Below, one piece after another: positions 44,328-53,744 of a DNA stretch of 64,000 nucleotides. A program made the position numbers and the translations under genes. Positions within the stretch are counted from its first letter, which is position 1, and every line of letters starts with the position of its first letter. The DNA comes from Glycomyces buryatensis. GTDB taxonomy: Bacteria; Actinomycetota; Actinomycetes; Mycobacteriales; Micromonosporaceae. The stretch covers positions 13,855-77,854 of the forward strand of contig NZ_STGY01000037.1 in the NCBI RefSeq assembly GCF_004912275.1. Direction: 5' to 3'. The notes below the pieces were generated by a model that ran no database searches, had not been told where the DNA came from, and was given only the letters and a program-made list of their open reading frames with translations.

Positions 44328-45755
44328 ATGGGCTTTATCGCCTGGCAGGCCGACCCGAACTTCAAGGCCCGGCCAGGCTGGGAACTGCGCGAGAACCCGG
44401 CCGCTTTCACCGAAGCGGCCGGATGCGGCTACCTCGACCTGCGCCTCGGGCACGGACGCGTAGGCAATGTGCCGCAGTCGGGCGACCTGCTCGAGAACGC
44501 CCGGCGCCGAGAGGCGGCCGTCCAGGCGGGGAACGCCTTTCCCGAAGCCCGATACGAGGCGAGCCTCGTCCCGGAGGCGCTGGTCGACGGCCGATCGGTG
44601 GCGAGCGGGTGGGGCCGGATCACGGTGCCGCTGTCGCCCGGTCGGCACCTGGTCGAGGTGCAGAGCCGGCATTCGCGGGCCTGGCGGGCGGTGGACATCG
44701 AGGCGGGCCGGACCGCCGCGTTCGACTACGTCGGCATGAAGGGCAACGCGCACCGGTCCTTCGCCGAGGACGGGCCGCCGTTCAACATGCGACACCTGAC
44801 CGGGTACACGATCGGGCCGCGCGGGCGGCTGAACTACTGGCAGTACCTGCCTTCCAACGCCAAGGAGCATCCGTGGGCGTGGATGGTGATGGTGGGCCTG
44901 TTCATCGGTGCGATGATCCCCGTGATCCTGCTCGCCGGAGCCGGGATCGACATCCGCTACGGGTGGGGTCCCGCGATCATCCTGACGGGTTGGGTGGTCA
45001 TCCCTGCCATCACCGTTTCTTGGTGGGGGGTGAGCGTGCTGTGGAAGTTCTTGCGTTACAACCGCTGTCCGCCCGCGCCGCCACTGGATACCCGGCCCCT
45101 CAGCGGGCCGGACCGACTGGCGCCGCTGGTGCTCGACGAGGAGGGCGCGGTGCCCGCCCCGGCGGCGGGTGCGGCCGCTCTGGTGATCGATGCGCGATTC
45201 CTCAAGGCCGACATCGGATCCGAGGATCTGGCGCGGCAGTTGGAGCCCGGGCAGCGCCAGTTCACTCCCCGGCAGGAACGGGTGCTGAACCAGATCGGGG
45301 AGGTAACTCCTGTCACGCATCGGCCCGTGGTGCCGCCGCCGCAGATTTGGATCGACGGGGTCGAAGTGGCCGCCTCGTGGACCCGTATGTGGTTCGAGCT
45401 GGCTCCCGGCGAGCACCACGTCAAGGTGCAGACCCCGGGCTCGCCGCTGCCGGTTCCGGGCGGGGAGGCCCCGCCGCAGACGTTGGAAGCGCCGCTATCG
45501 ATCGCCCATGGACAGACCGAGCTCGCGGAGCTCCAGGTGAACGTCTGGGCCGTGCCCGACCCGACGGAGCCGATCCTGCACCGCTGGGCCTGCGGCATCG
45601 ACTACTTCGGCCCGGAACGGCGACGTCCGAAGCCCGCGCGGCCCCGGCAGCGCATTCGCTGGAGCGAGCTGTTCTCCAGACTCCCTTATAAACAGCAGGA
45701 TCGCGAGGAGCGCGAGCACGCGGCCTACCAGGACGAACGCGGCCGCCCGCGCTGA
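44328..45755 (+). CDS. Membrane protein with two PEGA-like domains
   Basis: 475 residues from ATG 44328, 4 bp after the WXG-protein stop. Two similar beta-rich segments, SVASGWGRITVPLSPGRHLV near residue 90 and WIDGVEVAASWTRMWFELAP near 345 (the latter ending in HHVKVQ), resemble PEGA surface modules. Between them lie two TM helices, WMVMVGLFIGAMIPVILLAG and IILTGWVVIPAITVSWW, about 185-240. The C-terminal 25 residues are basic and charged. Probable anchored surface or secretion-associated protein. Confidence 0.6.
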   Translation: MGFIAWQADPNFKARPGWELRENPAAFTEAAGCGYLDLRLGHGRVGNVPQSGDLLENARRREAAVQAGNAFPEARYEASLVPEALVDGRSVASGWGRITVPLSPGRHLVEVQSRHSRAWRAVDIEAGRTAAFDYVGMKGNAHRSFAEDGPPFNMRHLTGYTIGPRGRLNYWQYLPSNAKEHPWAWMVMVGLFIGAMIPVILLAGAGIDIRYGWGPAIILTGWVVIPAITVSWWGVSVLWKFLRYNRCPPAPPLDTRPLSGPDRLAPLVLDEEGAVPAPAAGAAALVIDARFLKADIGSEDLARQLEPGQRQFTPRQERVLNQIGEVTPVTHRPVVPPPQIWIDGVEVAASWTRMWFELAPGEHHVKVQTPGSPLPVPGGEAPPQTLEAPLSIAHGQTELAELQVNVWAVPDPTEPILHRWACGIDYFGPERRRPKPARPRQRIRWSELFSRLPYKQQDREEREHAAYQDERGRPR

Positions 45756-45797
45756 GTCGCCTCGCCCGATACACCCCGAACCGAGGAGGCATTCGCC

Positions 45798-46352
45798 TTG
45801 CAGCAGAACCTTGTCGAGCTGGCCGCCCTGCTCTCGATGTCGCCCGTCGACGCGCCCGCCATCGACTGGACCGAAGTCACCCGGGAACTCGGGTCGGAGC
45901 TTCCCGCCGACTATCGCGCCCTCATCGACATGTTCGGTCCGGGCCTCATCCGCGGCTCCGACATCATCATCTACGGCCCGGGCTGCCCCAATGTCTACTA
46001 CGACCTGGTGCCGGAGAGCAAGCAGCGGATCGAGGACCTCGAAGGCCTGTGGAGCGACGTTCCGCCCGAGGACAGGCCTCCGCACCTCTTCGTTCCCGGT
46101 ACGCACCTGGTCAACTGGGCCACCTCCGGGTGCGGCGAATACTTCTACTGGATCGCCGACGCGACGAAGCCGCCCGAGACGTGGACCGTGTCCCTGGAGC
46201 AGGGACGCGACGGCGCCTGGGAGCACTTCGACCTCGGCTGCGTGGACTTCCTGCTCGCGGCCTTCACCGGCCGGATCGACACGTTCTACCTCCGGAGCCT
46301 CCCCGAACGCACGTACACCTACGAGCCGTTGAAGGAGCTTCCCGGTCCCTGA
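45798..46352 (+). CDS. SMI1/KNR4 (SUKH) family protein
   Basis: 184 residues from TTG 45798 preceded by GAGGAGG. The segment IDWTEVTRELGSELPADYRALIDMF (residues about 22-46) is the SUKH helix pair, followed by GPGLIRGSDIIIYG; the C-terminal half completes the fold. SUKH proteins commonly neutralise toxins of contact-dependent or type VII systems. It follows the WXG/PEGA genes by 42 bp, so this could be their immunity protein, though no toxin domain is recognisable here. Confidence 0.65.
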   Translation: MQQNLVELAALLSMSPVDAPAIDWTEVTRELGSELPADYRALIDMFGPGLIRGSDIIIYGPGCPNVYYDLVPESKQRIEDLEGLWSDVPPEDRPPHLFVPGTHLVNWATSGCGEYFYWIADATKPPETWTVSLEQGRDGAWEHFDLGCVDFLLAAFTGRIDTFYLRSLPERTYTYEPLKELPGP

Positions 46353-46408
46353 GGAGTCACCGGCTTCCGTTCGGCCCCAACCGCTCCCGGGCAAGTGCGG
46401 CCTGAAGG

Positions 46409-47290
46409 TCAGTCGTGGTGTTCGGTCGCCACCAGCTTGTCGCCCGCGGTGTGGAAGACCCAGAACGAGCCCTTCTCCAGGGCCGGATCGTCCGGGGCCT
46501 GCGCGCCGAAACGGTGGCAGAAGTGATTGATGAGCTCGTCCATCGTCTCGCCGTGGCCGCAGATGACGGCCGGCTCGCCCACCGCGATGAGCTGGTCGAC
46601 CCGGTCGGTCGCCAGGCGCGGTTTCTCTGTGCCCGAAGTGAACTCGGGCAGTCCGGTGAGCGCGATGCCCTCGGCGGCGCAATACGGCAGCAGCGTCTCC
46701 AGGCAGCGGGCGCTGGTGGCGCTGTAGGCGGTGCCGGTCGGGTAGCTCGCGAGCAATACCTCGAGCAGCGCGGCGCGTTCGCGTCCCCGCTGATTCAAGG
46801 GGCGCAGCACATCCTGGTCGAACCAGTCCGCTTTGGACATTGCGATGCCGTGACGGATGAACACGAACGGCACCGTCTCGCGGGCCCCGTTCGCGATGAA
46901 GTCGGCCAGGACCGGCTGGTCCCGCTCGTGCGTGAGCCGCTCGGCGGCCTGGTCCAGCGGCACCCATTCGAGCCCGTCGACCTCGCGCGGATCGACCGCC
47001 GCGTCGACCGCCTCGGCCGCCGCCGTCGCGCACCAGTAGTCGACCCGCTTGAGCCGGCCTTCCTTGTCGTAGAGGGAGGGCGCGAGCGGACGCCCGAGGA
47101 CCGGTTGAATGCCGGTCTCCTCGAACACCTCGCGCTGTGCGGCCGCCAGGATGTGCTCGTTCTTCTTCAACTTGCCCTTGGGAAACGACCAGTCGCCGTA
47201 CTTCGGGCGGTGAATGAGGGCGAGCTCGGGCCCGGCCGGGCCCGGCCGCCACAGCACGGCGCCGGCGGCGAAGATCTCGGGTTCGTTCAA
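46409..47290 (-). CDS. Nudix hydrolase fused to histidine phosphatase (MutT1-like)
   Basis: 293 residues from TTG 47290, overlapping the ppk stop by TTGA. N-terminal Nudix domain with [20 protein letters not shown] followed by FEETG (about 37-62), C-terminal phosphoglycerate-mutase-type domain with FIRHGIA (catalytic His) and ICGHGETM. This is the MutT1 architecture of actinomycetes, which degrades 8-oxo-(d)GTP and dinucleoside polyphosphates. Coupling to polyphosphate kinase is conserved in the group and suggests nucleotide/polyphosphate control. Confidence 0.9.
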   Translation of the reverse strand: MNEPEIFAAGAVLWRPGPAGPELALIHRPKYGDWSFPKGKLKKNEHILAAAQREVFEETGIQPVLGRPLAPSLYDKEGRLKRVDYWCATAAAEAVDAAVDPREVDGLEWVPLDQAAERLTHERDQPVLADFIANGARETVPFVFIRHGIAMSKADWFDQDVLRPLNQRGRERAALLEVLLASYPTGTAYSATSARCLETLLPYCAAEGIALTGLPEFTSGTEKPRLATDRVDQLIAVGEPAVICGHGETMDELINHFCHRFGAQAPDDPALEKGSFWVFHTAGDKLVATEHHD

Positions 47291-49335
47291 CGGTGCTCCT
47301 GCATCAGTTCTTCCTGGAGGTCGATGCCGCCGCGCGGGCGGGACCACAGGCCGAGCGGGCTGAGCCGCCACGTCCGTGTGTCGGCGTCCATGCCCCGGTC
47401 GAGCAGTGACGTGAGCTGCGCGCGATGGGCATCGCCGGTCACCCGCACCAGCACTTCGACGCGGCGGTCCAGGTTGCGATGCATCAGGTCCGCCGAGCCC
47501 AACCATACTTCCGGGTCTCCGCCGTTCTCGAACACGTACACCCGAGAGTGTTCGAGGAAGCGGCCGAGCGCGCTGCGGACCCGGATGTTCTCGGACAAGC
47601 CGGGCACGCCCGGGCGCAGGGCGCAGATGCCGCGGATGAACAGGTCGACCTGCACACCGGCCCGGCTGGCGCGGTAGAGCGCGTCGATCATCTTCTCGTC
47701 GGTCAGGGAATTGCACTTGAAGCGGACGCGGGCAGGCAGGCCGGCCTGGTGGTTCTCGATCTCGCGCTCGATCCGGTCGATCAGGCCCGGACGCAGGGAG
47801 TGGGGGGCGACCAGGAGGCGCTGGTAGTCCTCGGAGCGGGAGTAGCCGGTGAGGTGGTTGAACACGGCGTTGACGTCCTCGCCGACGGCCTGGTCGGTCG
47901 TCAGCAGGCCGAAGTCCTCGTAGAGGCGGGCCGTCGCCGGGTGGTAGTTGCCGGTGCCGATGTGGCTGTAGCGCAACAGGCTTCCATCGTTCTCCTGGCG
48001 GACGACCAGCGCCAGCTTGCAGTGGGTCTTGAGGCCGACGATCCCGTACATGACGTGACAGCCGGCCTGCTCCAGCTTCTGCGCCCAGTCGATGTTCGCC
48101 TGCTCGTCGAAGCGCGCCTTGATCTCGACCACGACGACGACCTGCTTGCCCGCGTCGGCCGCCTTGATGAGGGCGTCCACGATCGGGGACTTGCCGCTGG
48201 TGCGGTACAGGGTCTGCTTGATGGCCAGGACCTGGGGATCGACGGCGGCCTCCTCTATGAGGCGCTCGACCGAGGCGGTGAAGGAGTCGTAGGGGTGGTG
48301 GACCAGCAGGTCCTGGTCGCGCATGACGGCGAACAGGTCGGCATCGGGCGGCAGTACCGCCTCGGAGGGGCGAAAGCGCGGGTAGGTCATCTCGGAGCGG
48401 TCGAGATCGGCGATGGCGTCGAGCCCGGACAGGTCGAGGGGACCGGGGAGGCGGTAGACGATCTCCTCGTCCACGCCCAGCTCGGCGGTGAGCCGGTCGA
48501 GGACGCGCGGATCGATCGTGTCCTCCACTTCGAGGCGCACGACCGGCCCGAAGCGGCGGCGCAGCAGCTCGCGCTCCAGGGTCTGGAGCAGGTTCTCGGT
48601 GATGTCCTCGTCGATCTCCAGGTCCTGGTTGCGGGTGACGCGGAACGTGTGGTGCGCGAGGACGTCCATGCCGGGGAAGAGCTGGTCGAGGTGGGCGGCG
48701 ATGACGTCTTCGAGGGGGACGAAGCGGCCGGGCGCGACGGCCATGAAGCGCGAGAGCAGCGCCGGGACCTTGACGCGGGCGAAGCGGGTGACGCCGAGGC
48801 GGGGATCGCGGACCTGGACGGCGAGGTTGAGGGACTGGCCGGAGATGTAGGGGAAGGGGTGCGCGGGGTCGACGACGAGCGGGGTGAGGACCGGGTAGAT
48901 GCGGGCGGAGAAGAGCTCCCGCATGAGCTGGCGCTCGCCGGTCTCCAGCTCGTCCCAGCGCAGGATCTCGATGTGCTCCTTGGCGAGCAGCGGGGCGATC
49001 TCGTCGCGGAAGTACTCGGCGTGCTGGAGGCTGAACTGGTGGGCGAGGCCGGCGATGTGCTTGAGAACGCTCTGCGGCGGACGCCCCGACGAGGTCCGGA
49101 CCGGCAGGCCGGTCGCGATGCGGCGCATGAGTCCGGCGACGCGGACCATGAAGAACTCGTCCAGGTTCGTCGAGAAGATGGACAGAAAGCGAACCCGCTC
49201 CAGCAGCGGCAACTCGGGCGACTGCGCGAGCCGGAGCACGCGCGCGTTGAACCGCAGCCAGCTCTCCTCGCGGTCGAGGAACCGGTCGGGTGGCAAATCA
49301 TCACCAACGAGGGGAACAGACTCACTATTCGTCAT
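47287..49335 (-). CDS. ppk1: Polyphosphate kinase
   Basis: 682 residues. Makes inorganic polyphosphate from ATP at the membrane. The N-terminal segment [20 protein letters not shown] is the PPK1 N domain; the catalytic region contains [20 protein letters not shown], whose His is the phosphorylated active-site residue, and the phospholipase-D-like second half ends with the conserved second His. Start ATG 49335 has no ribosome site, consistent with a leaderless mRNA whose promoter overlaps the PHO-like repeats at 49354-49375. Confidence 0.96.
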   Translation of the reverse strand: MTNSESVPLVGDDLPPDRFLDREESWLRFNARVLRLAQSPELPLLERVRFLSIFSTNLDEFFMVRVAGLMRRIATGLPVRTSSGRPPQSVLKHIAGLAHQFSLQHAEYFRDEIAPLLAKEHIEILRWDELETGERQLMRELFSARIYPVLTPLVVDPAHPFPYISGQSLNLAVQVRDPRLGVTRFARVKVPALLSRFMAVAPGRFVPLEDVIAAHLDQLFPGMDVLAHHTFRVTRNQDLEIDEDITENLLQTLERELLRRRFGPVVRLEVEDTIDPRVLDRLTAELGVDEEIVYRLPGPLDLSGLDAIADLDRSEMTYPRFRPSEAVLPPDADLFAVMRDQDLLVHHPYDSFTASVERLIEEAAVDPQVLAIKQTLYRTSGKSPIVDALIKAADAGKQVVVVVEIKARFDEQANIDWAQKLEQAGCHVMYGIVGLKTHCKLALVVRQENDGSLLRYSHIGTGNYHPATARLYEDFGLLTTDQAVGEDVNAVFNHLTGYSRSEDYQRLLVAPHSLRPGLIDRIEREIENHQAGLPARVRFKCNSLTDEKMIDALYRASRAGVQVDLFIRGICALRPGVPGLSENIRVRSALGRFLEHSRVYVFENGGDPEVWLGSADLMHRNLDRRVEVLVRVTGDAHRAQLTSLLDRGMDADTRTWRLSPLGLWSRPRGGIDLQEELMQEHR

Positions 49336-49343
49336 ACATCACA

Positions 49344-49375
49344 ATGTTAACGAAGAACATGAACGATCGGTGAAC
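49344..49375 (-). promoter_or_regulatory. PHO-box-like direct repeat and ppk promoter
   Basis: On the minus strand two 11-nt units GTTCACCGATC and GTTCATGTTCT (49375-49354) match the direct-repeat pattern bound by PhoP in Streptomyces, followed by TAACAT (49349-49344) as a -10 candidate. A start 7 nt later would fall at the ppk ATG. PhoP control of ppk is known in Streptomyces; here it is inferred. Confidence 0.5.
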
Positions 49376-49474
49376 GAGCTTTGAAATCCCCCTGCGTTCA
49401 CAGAATCACACGCCGAATAGACATTGGATCACCTGTCATAAGCTCGCGATCTCCGAGCGAGAGAAGGAGGCCGG

Positions 49475-49993
49475 ATGGGGTTCTGCCAGATCGAAGGCTG
49501 TGAACCGCAATGGATGACAGGGCTCACCGAAATCCGGCGGACCCACGGGCCGATGCTGCGGTCGCTGGTCGGCCACACCTTGCGTGCCGTGTGGCTGCTC
49601 GAGGGGCCGCCGGGTGAGTGGTGGGCGGATACGCCGGTCGTGCTCGATTTCGACGGCGTCCGTCTCGAGGTCTGCCACCAGAAGTTCGATGAGCTCTCGC
49701 TGGCCTGCGGCACGATCGATCTGGACCGCTCCGTCCCGTGGTTCGAGGCCGATGGAGGCCGCCTTCCGCTTCGCTGGAGGACCGACCTGGAACCGGTCGC
49801 CGCGGGGTTTGCCGGTGAGCGCCTGACCGCGGTGGAACTGGTCGAATGGACCGGCGCCGACCTGGCGGCGGGCATGATCAGCCCGCGCTTCACCTTCAAG
49901 ACGGGCCACCTGAAAATCTACAATGTCCTCGACGAGAACGCCTTCGCCACCGGCCCGCTCCTGCCATACGAGCGATCCCATCGCCTCCAATGA
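49475..49993 (+). CDS. Hypothetical protein (172 residues)
   Basis: ATG 49475 follows AAGGAGG. Soluble, Trp- and Leu-rich with alternating beta segments: LRAVWLLEGPPGEWWADTPV, then FTFKTGHLKIYNVLDENAF near the end. No family or motif recognised. Divergent from ppk with 139 bp between. Confidence 0.65.
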   Translation: MGFCQIEGCEPQWMTGLTEIRRTHGPMLRSLVGHTLRAVWLLEGPPGEWWADTPVVLDFDGVRLEVCHQKFDELSLACGTIDLDRSVPWFEADGGRLPLRWRTDLEPVAAGFAGERLTAVELVEWTGADLAAGMISPRFTFKTGHLKIYNVLDENAFATGPLLPYERSHRLQ

Positions 49994-50095
49994 CCAACAC
50001 GAGATCACATCACGGATCTAGTTAGGACGCAACCGCATCCCGAACCGGGCCGCCCCGGCCCCGCCCGTGCCCGGGGCCGGCGGGATGATTCTCGG

Positions 50096-50593
50096 ATGAC
50101 TTCCCCTCAGTTCAAGGTCAACTACCCCGAACCGGGTGCGACCCAGGGCGATTCGATGCCCGCCGGGTACCGGCATCTGCATCGCGAGACGGAACTGGCG
50201 GCACCGCTCGCGCGGGCCGCCGAAGTGTTGATGACCTGGGGCCTGCACGAGCAGTGCGGGCTGCGGCCCGAACCCTCCGCGCCCAGGGTCGCGGCCGGAG
50301 TCGAGGTTCGGTTGCGGTTCGCCGGGCTGCGGATTCCCTGCCAGGTCGTGTGGGTCGAGGAGACGGCCGAGCGCGTCGGCTTCGGCTACGGCTCCCTGCC
50401 CGGCCACCCCGATCAGGGCGAGGCCGCGTTTCTGCTCGAAGCGCTGGGGGAGGAGACGACCCGTTTCACGATCCGGTCGTTCTCCAAACCGGGCACCTGG
50501 CTGAGTCGGCTCGGCGCACCGGTCGCCCGCCATTTCCAGACCCGCGCCACCGACCAGTTCGTGACGCGGATGCGGGACGCCGTGTCCGCATAG
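50096..50593 (+). CDS. DUF1990 family protein
   Basis: 165 residues. PAGYRHLHRETELAAPLARA and FGYGSLPGHPDQGEAAF followed by FSKPGTWLSRLGAPVARHFQ match the DUF1990 family, a START-like small domain common in Actinobacteria (plant homologues UPF0548). Function unknown. A bidirectional terminator follows, shared with the convergent tRNA-Asp gene. Confidence 0.8.
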   Translation: MTSPQFKVNYPEPGATQGDSMPAGYRHLHRETELAAPLARAAEVLMTWGLHEQCGLRPEPSAPRVAAGVEVRLRFAGLRIPCQVVWVEETAERVGFGYGSLPGHPDQGEAAFLLEALGEETTRFTIRSFSKPGTWLSRLGAPVARHFQTRATDQFVTRMRDAVSA

Positions 50594-50615
50594 GTCTGAT
50601 TGGAAAGGGCACAGA

Positions 50616-50647
50616 AAAACCCGCTGGCGAACCAGCGGGTTTTGTTT
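50616..50647. terminator. Bidirectional terminator between DUF1990 gene and tRNA-Asp
   Basis: AAAACCCGCTGG / CCAGCGGGTTTT with a CGAA loop: a 12-bp stem with an A run on one side and T run (TTTTGTTT) on the other, so it can stop transcription from both directions. Confidence 0.85.
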
Positions 50648-50648
50648 G

Positions 50649-50723
50649 CGGTCCCGACGGGATTTGAACCCGCGACCTCCACCTTGACAGGGTGGCGAGC
50701 ACTCCTAGCTGCTCTACGGGACC
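50649..50723 (-). tRNA. tRNA-Asp (GTC)
   Basis: 75 nt. Acceptor stem GGTCCCG pairs with CGGGACC, discriminator G. The anticodon loop CTGTCAA gives anticodon GTC. The T arm reads GGGTTCAAATCCC. CCA is not encoded. Confidence 0.95.
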
Positions 50724-50809
50724 TTGAGATCGGCCGGAGCCGTTCAAGGTCGTAAGACCTCATTTAGTTATACCAGGCGGTTCCGGGTGACCGAACTCGC
50801 GCCTAGTTG

Positions 50810-50882
50810 TACCCCCAACGGGATTCGAACCCGTGTTACCGCCTTGAAAGGGCGGCGTCCTAGGCCTCTAGACGATGGGGGC
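50810..50882 (-). tRNA. tRNA-Glu (TTC)
   Basis: 73 nt. Acceptor GCCCCCA pairs with TGGGGGT, with the G1-U72 pair of actinobacterial tRNA-Glu; anticodon loop CTTTCAA gives TTC; T arm GGGTTCGAATCCC. It lies upstream of tRNA-Asp, 86 bp apart, probably one transcript. Confidence 0.95.
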
Positions 50883-51009
50883 GCTTTGTGAGCCTGACAC
50901 TTGGCGCGCTGCGCCGCATCTCAGTTTCACTGGGCTTACCACCGCGGAATTCCGCTTGGGCTCGACAAGCATACGTGACCTACGGGGGCCCGTCCACGCC
51001 GGGGCGTTG

Positions 51010-51027
51010 TTGAGACCGTCGTCTCAA
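51010..51027. promoter_or_regulatory. TTGAGAC-CGTC-GTCTCAA palindrome upstream of pheA
   Basis: Perfect 7-bp arms, 82 bp before the pheA start. Could be an operator of a TetR-like repressor or a short hairpin. No regulator gene is adjacent. Confidence 0.4.
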
Positions 51028-51109
51028 ATCGGGGCGGATTCTCGATCGCTCCGGATGGCGCCGAATGCGCATCGCCGGAAACGTTTGCGGTGCTTGCTAG
51101 GTTGGGGGC

Positions 51110-52027
51110 ATGGAGTTCGCCTACCTGGGACCGCGCGGCACCTTCACCGAGGCCGCGCTCCGCCGACTGCCCGCCGCCAAGGGCGCCACGACCACCCCGA
51201 TGTCCTCGGTCGCCGAGGTCCTCGATGCGGTCCGCCGGGGCGAGGTCGATGCCGGGTTCGTTCCGCTGGAGAACTCCCAGGAGGGCACCGTCACCGTCAC
51301 CGTCGATGAGCTCGTCGGCGGTGAACCATTGGTGATCGCCGGGGAGGCCGTCCTCCCCGTCACCATGGTGCTCGCCTCCGAGAAGACGGCGGACGGGATC
51401 ACCACCGTCGCCTCCCATCCGCACGCGCTCGCCCAGGTGCGCGGCTACCTGCGGCGCGAGCTGCCGAACGCCACGGCCGTCAATGCGCTCTCCACCGCCG
51501 AGGCCGCCCAGCGCGTGCTCGTCGGCGAGTTCGACGCCTGCATCTGCGCCCCGTTCACCGCCGAGGCCGCGGGGCTTCCCGTGCAGGCCTTCAACATCGG
51601 CGACAACCCCAATGCCGAGACCCGCTTCGTCCACGTCGTGCGGCCCTGCCCGCCGCCCGAGCCCAGCGGCAATGACATCACCTCCCTGGCCGTCTATATC
51701 GACCACGACCAGGTCGGGGCGCTGCTCGCGGTGCTCACCGAGTTCGCCGTCCGCGGGATCAACCTCACCCGCATCGAGTCCCGACCCACCGGCGAGGCCC
51801 TGGGCCGCTACGCGTTCTTCCTCGACTGCACCGGCCACCTCGCCGACGCCCGCATGGGGGAGGCGCTCATGGGCCTGCGCCGCATCTGCGCCGACGTCCG
51901 CTACCTCGGCTCCTACCGCCGCGACCGCTCCGACGATCCCGTCCCGGCCCCGAAGGGGCTGTCCGACACCGATTTCACCGCCGCCGCCGATTGGCTGCGG
52001 CACCTGCGCGACGGCGGTCGTCCTTAG
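51110..52027 (+). CDS. pheA: Prephenate dehydratase
   Basis: 305 residues. Converts prephenate to phenylpyruvate in phenylalanine synthesis. AYLGPRGTFTEAAL is the N-terminal signature, VPLENSQEGTV the active-site segment, and NAETRFVHV contains the catalytic TRF motif. The C-terminal ACT domain starts at about residue 195 with SLAVYIDHDQVGALLAVL and has LTRIESRPTG, the phenylalanine-binding ESRP motif, so feedback inhibition is expected. Single-function enzyme without chorismate mutase. Confidence 0.96.
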   Translation: MEFAYLGPRGTFTEAALRRLPAAKGATTTPMSSVAEVLDAVRRGEVDAGFVPLENSQEGTVTVTVDELVGGEPLVIAGEAVLPVTMVLASEKTADGITTVASHPHALAQVRGYLRRELPNATAVNALSTAEAAQRVLVGEFDACICAPFTAEAAGLPVQAFNIGDNPNAETRFVHVVRPCPPPEPSGNDITSLAVYIDHDQVGALLAVLTEFAVRGINLTRIESRPTGEALGRYAFFLDCTGHLADARMGEALMGLRRICADVRYLGSYRRDRSDDPVPAPKGLSDTDFTAAADWLRHLRDGGRP

Positions 52028-52114
52028 GAGGTCCGCCTCCGGGAGGAGCGGGCCGGTGCGGATTCGTTCTCATCGGGGACGACGACCGTGGCGACCGGGC
52101 CATACGCTTGGCGC

Positions 52115-52774
52115 ATGGCTTCCCTGCTTGATGAACTGCTGCTGCTGGCGTACGACGACACGACCGGCAAGTGCCGGACCTCGTACCTCAACCTCGGGTT
52201 GGGCGGAGCGATCGTGCTGGAGCTGACGCTCGCGCAGCGGATCGACGTGGTCGACAAGAAGGTCGTCGTCATCGACGCCACCCCGACCGGGGACGCCCTG
52301 CTGGACGAGCGCCTGGCCGCGATCGCCAACGACAAACCGCGCGCGCCGAGGACCGTGGTGGAGCGCGCCGGCAAGGGGGTGCGGCAGCGGGTGCTGGACG
52401 ACCTGGTCGCGCGCGGCGTGCTCCGCCACGAGCAGTCGATGGTGCTGGGGCTGTTCCCCTCGCACCGCTACCTCCCGGCCGATGCCGGTATCGAGGCCGA
52501 CGTCCGCTTCCGTTTGAGCAATGCGGTCACGGTAGGCGAGGCGGGAAACGCGCGCACCGCCGCGATCGCGTCGCTGGTGTACGCGCTGCAGCTCACCAAG
52601 GTCGCCTTCCCGGGACGCGACCAGCGCGCGACCCGCAAGGCGCTCAAGCGGATCACCGAGGGCTCGTGGGCGAGCGACGCCACCCGCAAGGCGGTCGAGG
52701 CCGCGCAGGCGGCGGTCATGGCCGCGATGGTCGCGGCCACCTCCGCGGCGGCGGGCTCCTCCGGGGGAAGCTAG
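52115..52774 (+). CDS. GPP34 (GOLPH3-like) family protein
   Basis: 219 residues from ATG 52115 (MASLLDELLL). LLDELLLLAYDDTTGK at the N terminus and LGLGGAIVLELTLAQRID are the GPP34 signature; relatives in Actinobacteria are of unknown role and resemble the Golgi PI4P-binding GOLPH3. A C-terminal Ala/Ser-rich helix follows. The frame from 52088 adds a poor N terminus without a ribosome site. Confidence 0.85.
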   Translation: MASLLDELLLLAYDDTTGKCRTSYLNLGLGGAIVLELTLAQRIDVVDKKVVVIDATPTGDALLDERLAAIANDKPRAPRTVVERAGKGVRQRVLDDLVARGVLRHEQSMVLGLFPSHRYLPADAGIEADVRFRLSNAVTVGEAGNARTAAIASLVYALQLTKVAFPGRDQRATRKALKRITEGSWASDATRKAVEAAQAAVMAAMVAATSAAAGSSGGS

Positions 52775-52942
52775 CGCAACGCAGACGGGGACGGAGAAGT
52801 TCACCCGGTGAGCTTCCAGGTTCCCGCCCGGCCACGGGAGCGACCCGAGGCGTCGAAGTCCACCGGGTGAACCAACCGGCCGCGACCACGTGCTTCCCTC
52901 GGATCTTGGCACCACCGGCCCGCGGCGTGGTTAGCTTGGGGC

Positions 52943-53662
52943 ATGTCTGAAATTCATGCTTCGAATTCGGACCCGGCCATACCCGGGCCGCCGGTGCCGC
53001 CCGCTCCCCCGTCGCCGCCCGAGCCTCCGTCGTTCCTCGACCGGCCCGAATCGCGGTCGTTCGAGAAGGACCCCCGGAGGGTCAAGATCACCGACCCGGA
53101 GCGGATGAAAGCGCTGGCCCACCCGGCGCGCATGGCGGTCTTCGACTTTCTCGGCAAGCGGCGCGTCGAGGGCTTCGACGGCGCCACGGCGACCGAGATC
53201 GCGGAAGTCGCCGACATGACCCCGAGCGCCATGAGCTACCACCTCCGCACCCTCGCGAAGGCCGGCTTCATCGAGGAGGCGCCCAGCCGGGGCGACGCGC
53301 GGGAACGCCTGTGGCGCTTGGCCATTCACTCGTTTTCCATCCAGGCCGAGACCGGTGCCCCCGAGAGCCACAAGGTGGTCGAGCGGGAGATGGTGCGGGC
53401 CTTCAGCGCACAGCAGGAGCGCGATTTCCAGCGGTGGCTGGCCACGCGGGACGAGACCGATCCCGAGATCCACGAATCCGCGGTGTCAACGCAGGGACGG
53501 CTGCGGCTGAGCCCGGCCGAGGCGCAGGAGTTCCAGGATCGGTTCCTGGAGCTGGAGGAGGAGTACGCGGAGCTGACCCGGAAGCGGATCGAGGCGGGCG
53601 CCGGCGAGGACGACGGCACCTACGTTTACAACGCCCTCTTCCGTCTCTTCCCGCACCTGTAG
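52943..53662 (+). CDS. ArsR-type winged-helix regulator
   Basis: 239 residues. After a Pro-rich 30-residue N terminus comes the DNA-binding domain: ERMKALAHPARMAVFDFLGK, then ATEIAEVADMTPSAMSYHLR (recognition helix) and GFIEEA. The C-terminal 120 residues form a helical effector domain. It lies 69 bp upstream of an MFS gene in the same direction, and the nested palindrome overlapping that MFS start is a likely operator, so it probably represses the MFS exporter. Confidence 0.82.
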   Translation: MSEIHASNSDPAIPGPPVPPAPPSPPEPPSFLDRPESRSFEKDPRRVKITDPERMKALAHPARMAVFDFLGKRRVEGFDGATATEIAEVADMTPSAMSYHLRTLAKAGFIEEAPSRGDARERLWRLAIHSFSIQAETGAPESHKVVEREMVRAFSAQQERDFQRWLATRDETDPEIHESAVSTQGRLRLSPAEAQEFQDRFLELEEEYAELTRKRIEAGAGEDDGTYVYNALFRLFPHL

Positions 53663-53708
53663 CGGACTGCGAAGCCAAGAAATTCTGAAAAACCTCTTTC
53701 GTATTCAG

Positions 53709-53744
53709 ATGTGAAAGAGTAATTTCGAAATATGTCTTTCACAT
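53709..53744. promoter_or_regulatory. Nested palindromes overlapping the MFS start
   Basis: Perfect 10-bp arms ATGTGAAAGA / TCTTTCACAT flank a central palindrome ATTTCGAAAT; the right arm covers codons after the ATG at 53732. Another GAAAGAG/CTCTTTC pair begins just upstream. Typical of a strong repressor site for the preceding ArsR-type gene. Confidence 0.6.

Noticed and set aside
42183-46352. Complete type VII (ESX) secretion locus
   Set aside because: No EccB, EccC, EccD, EccE or mycosin genes are present; only WXG-like and SUKH features occur.
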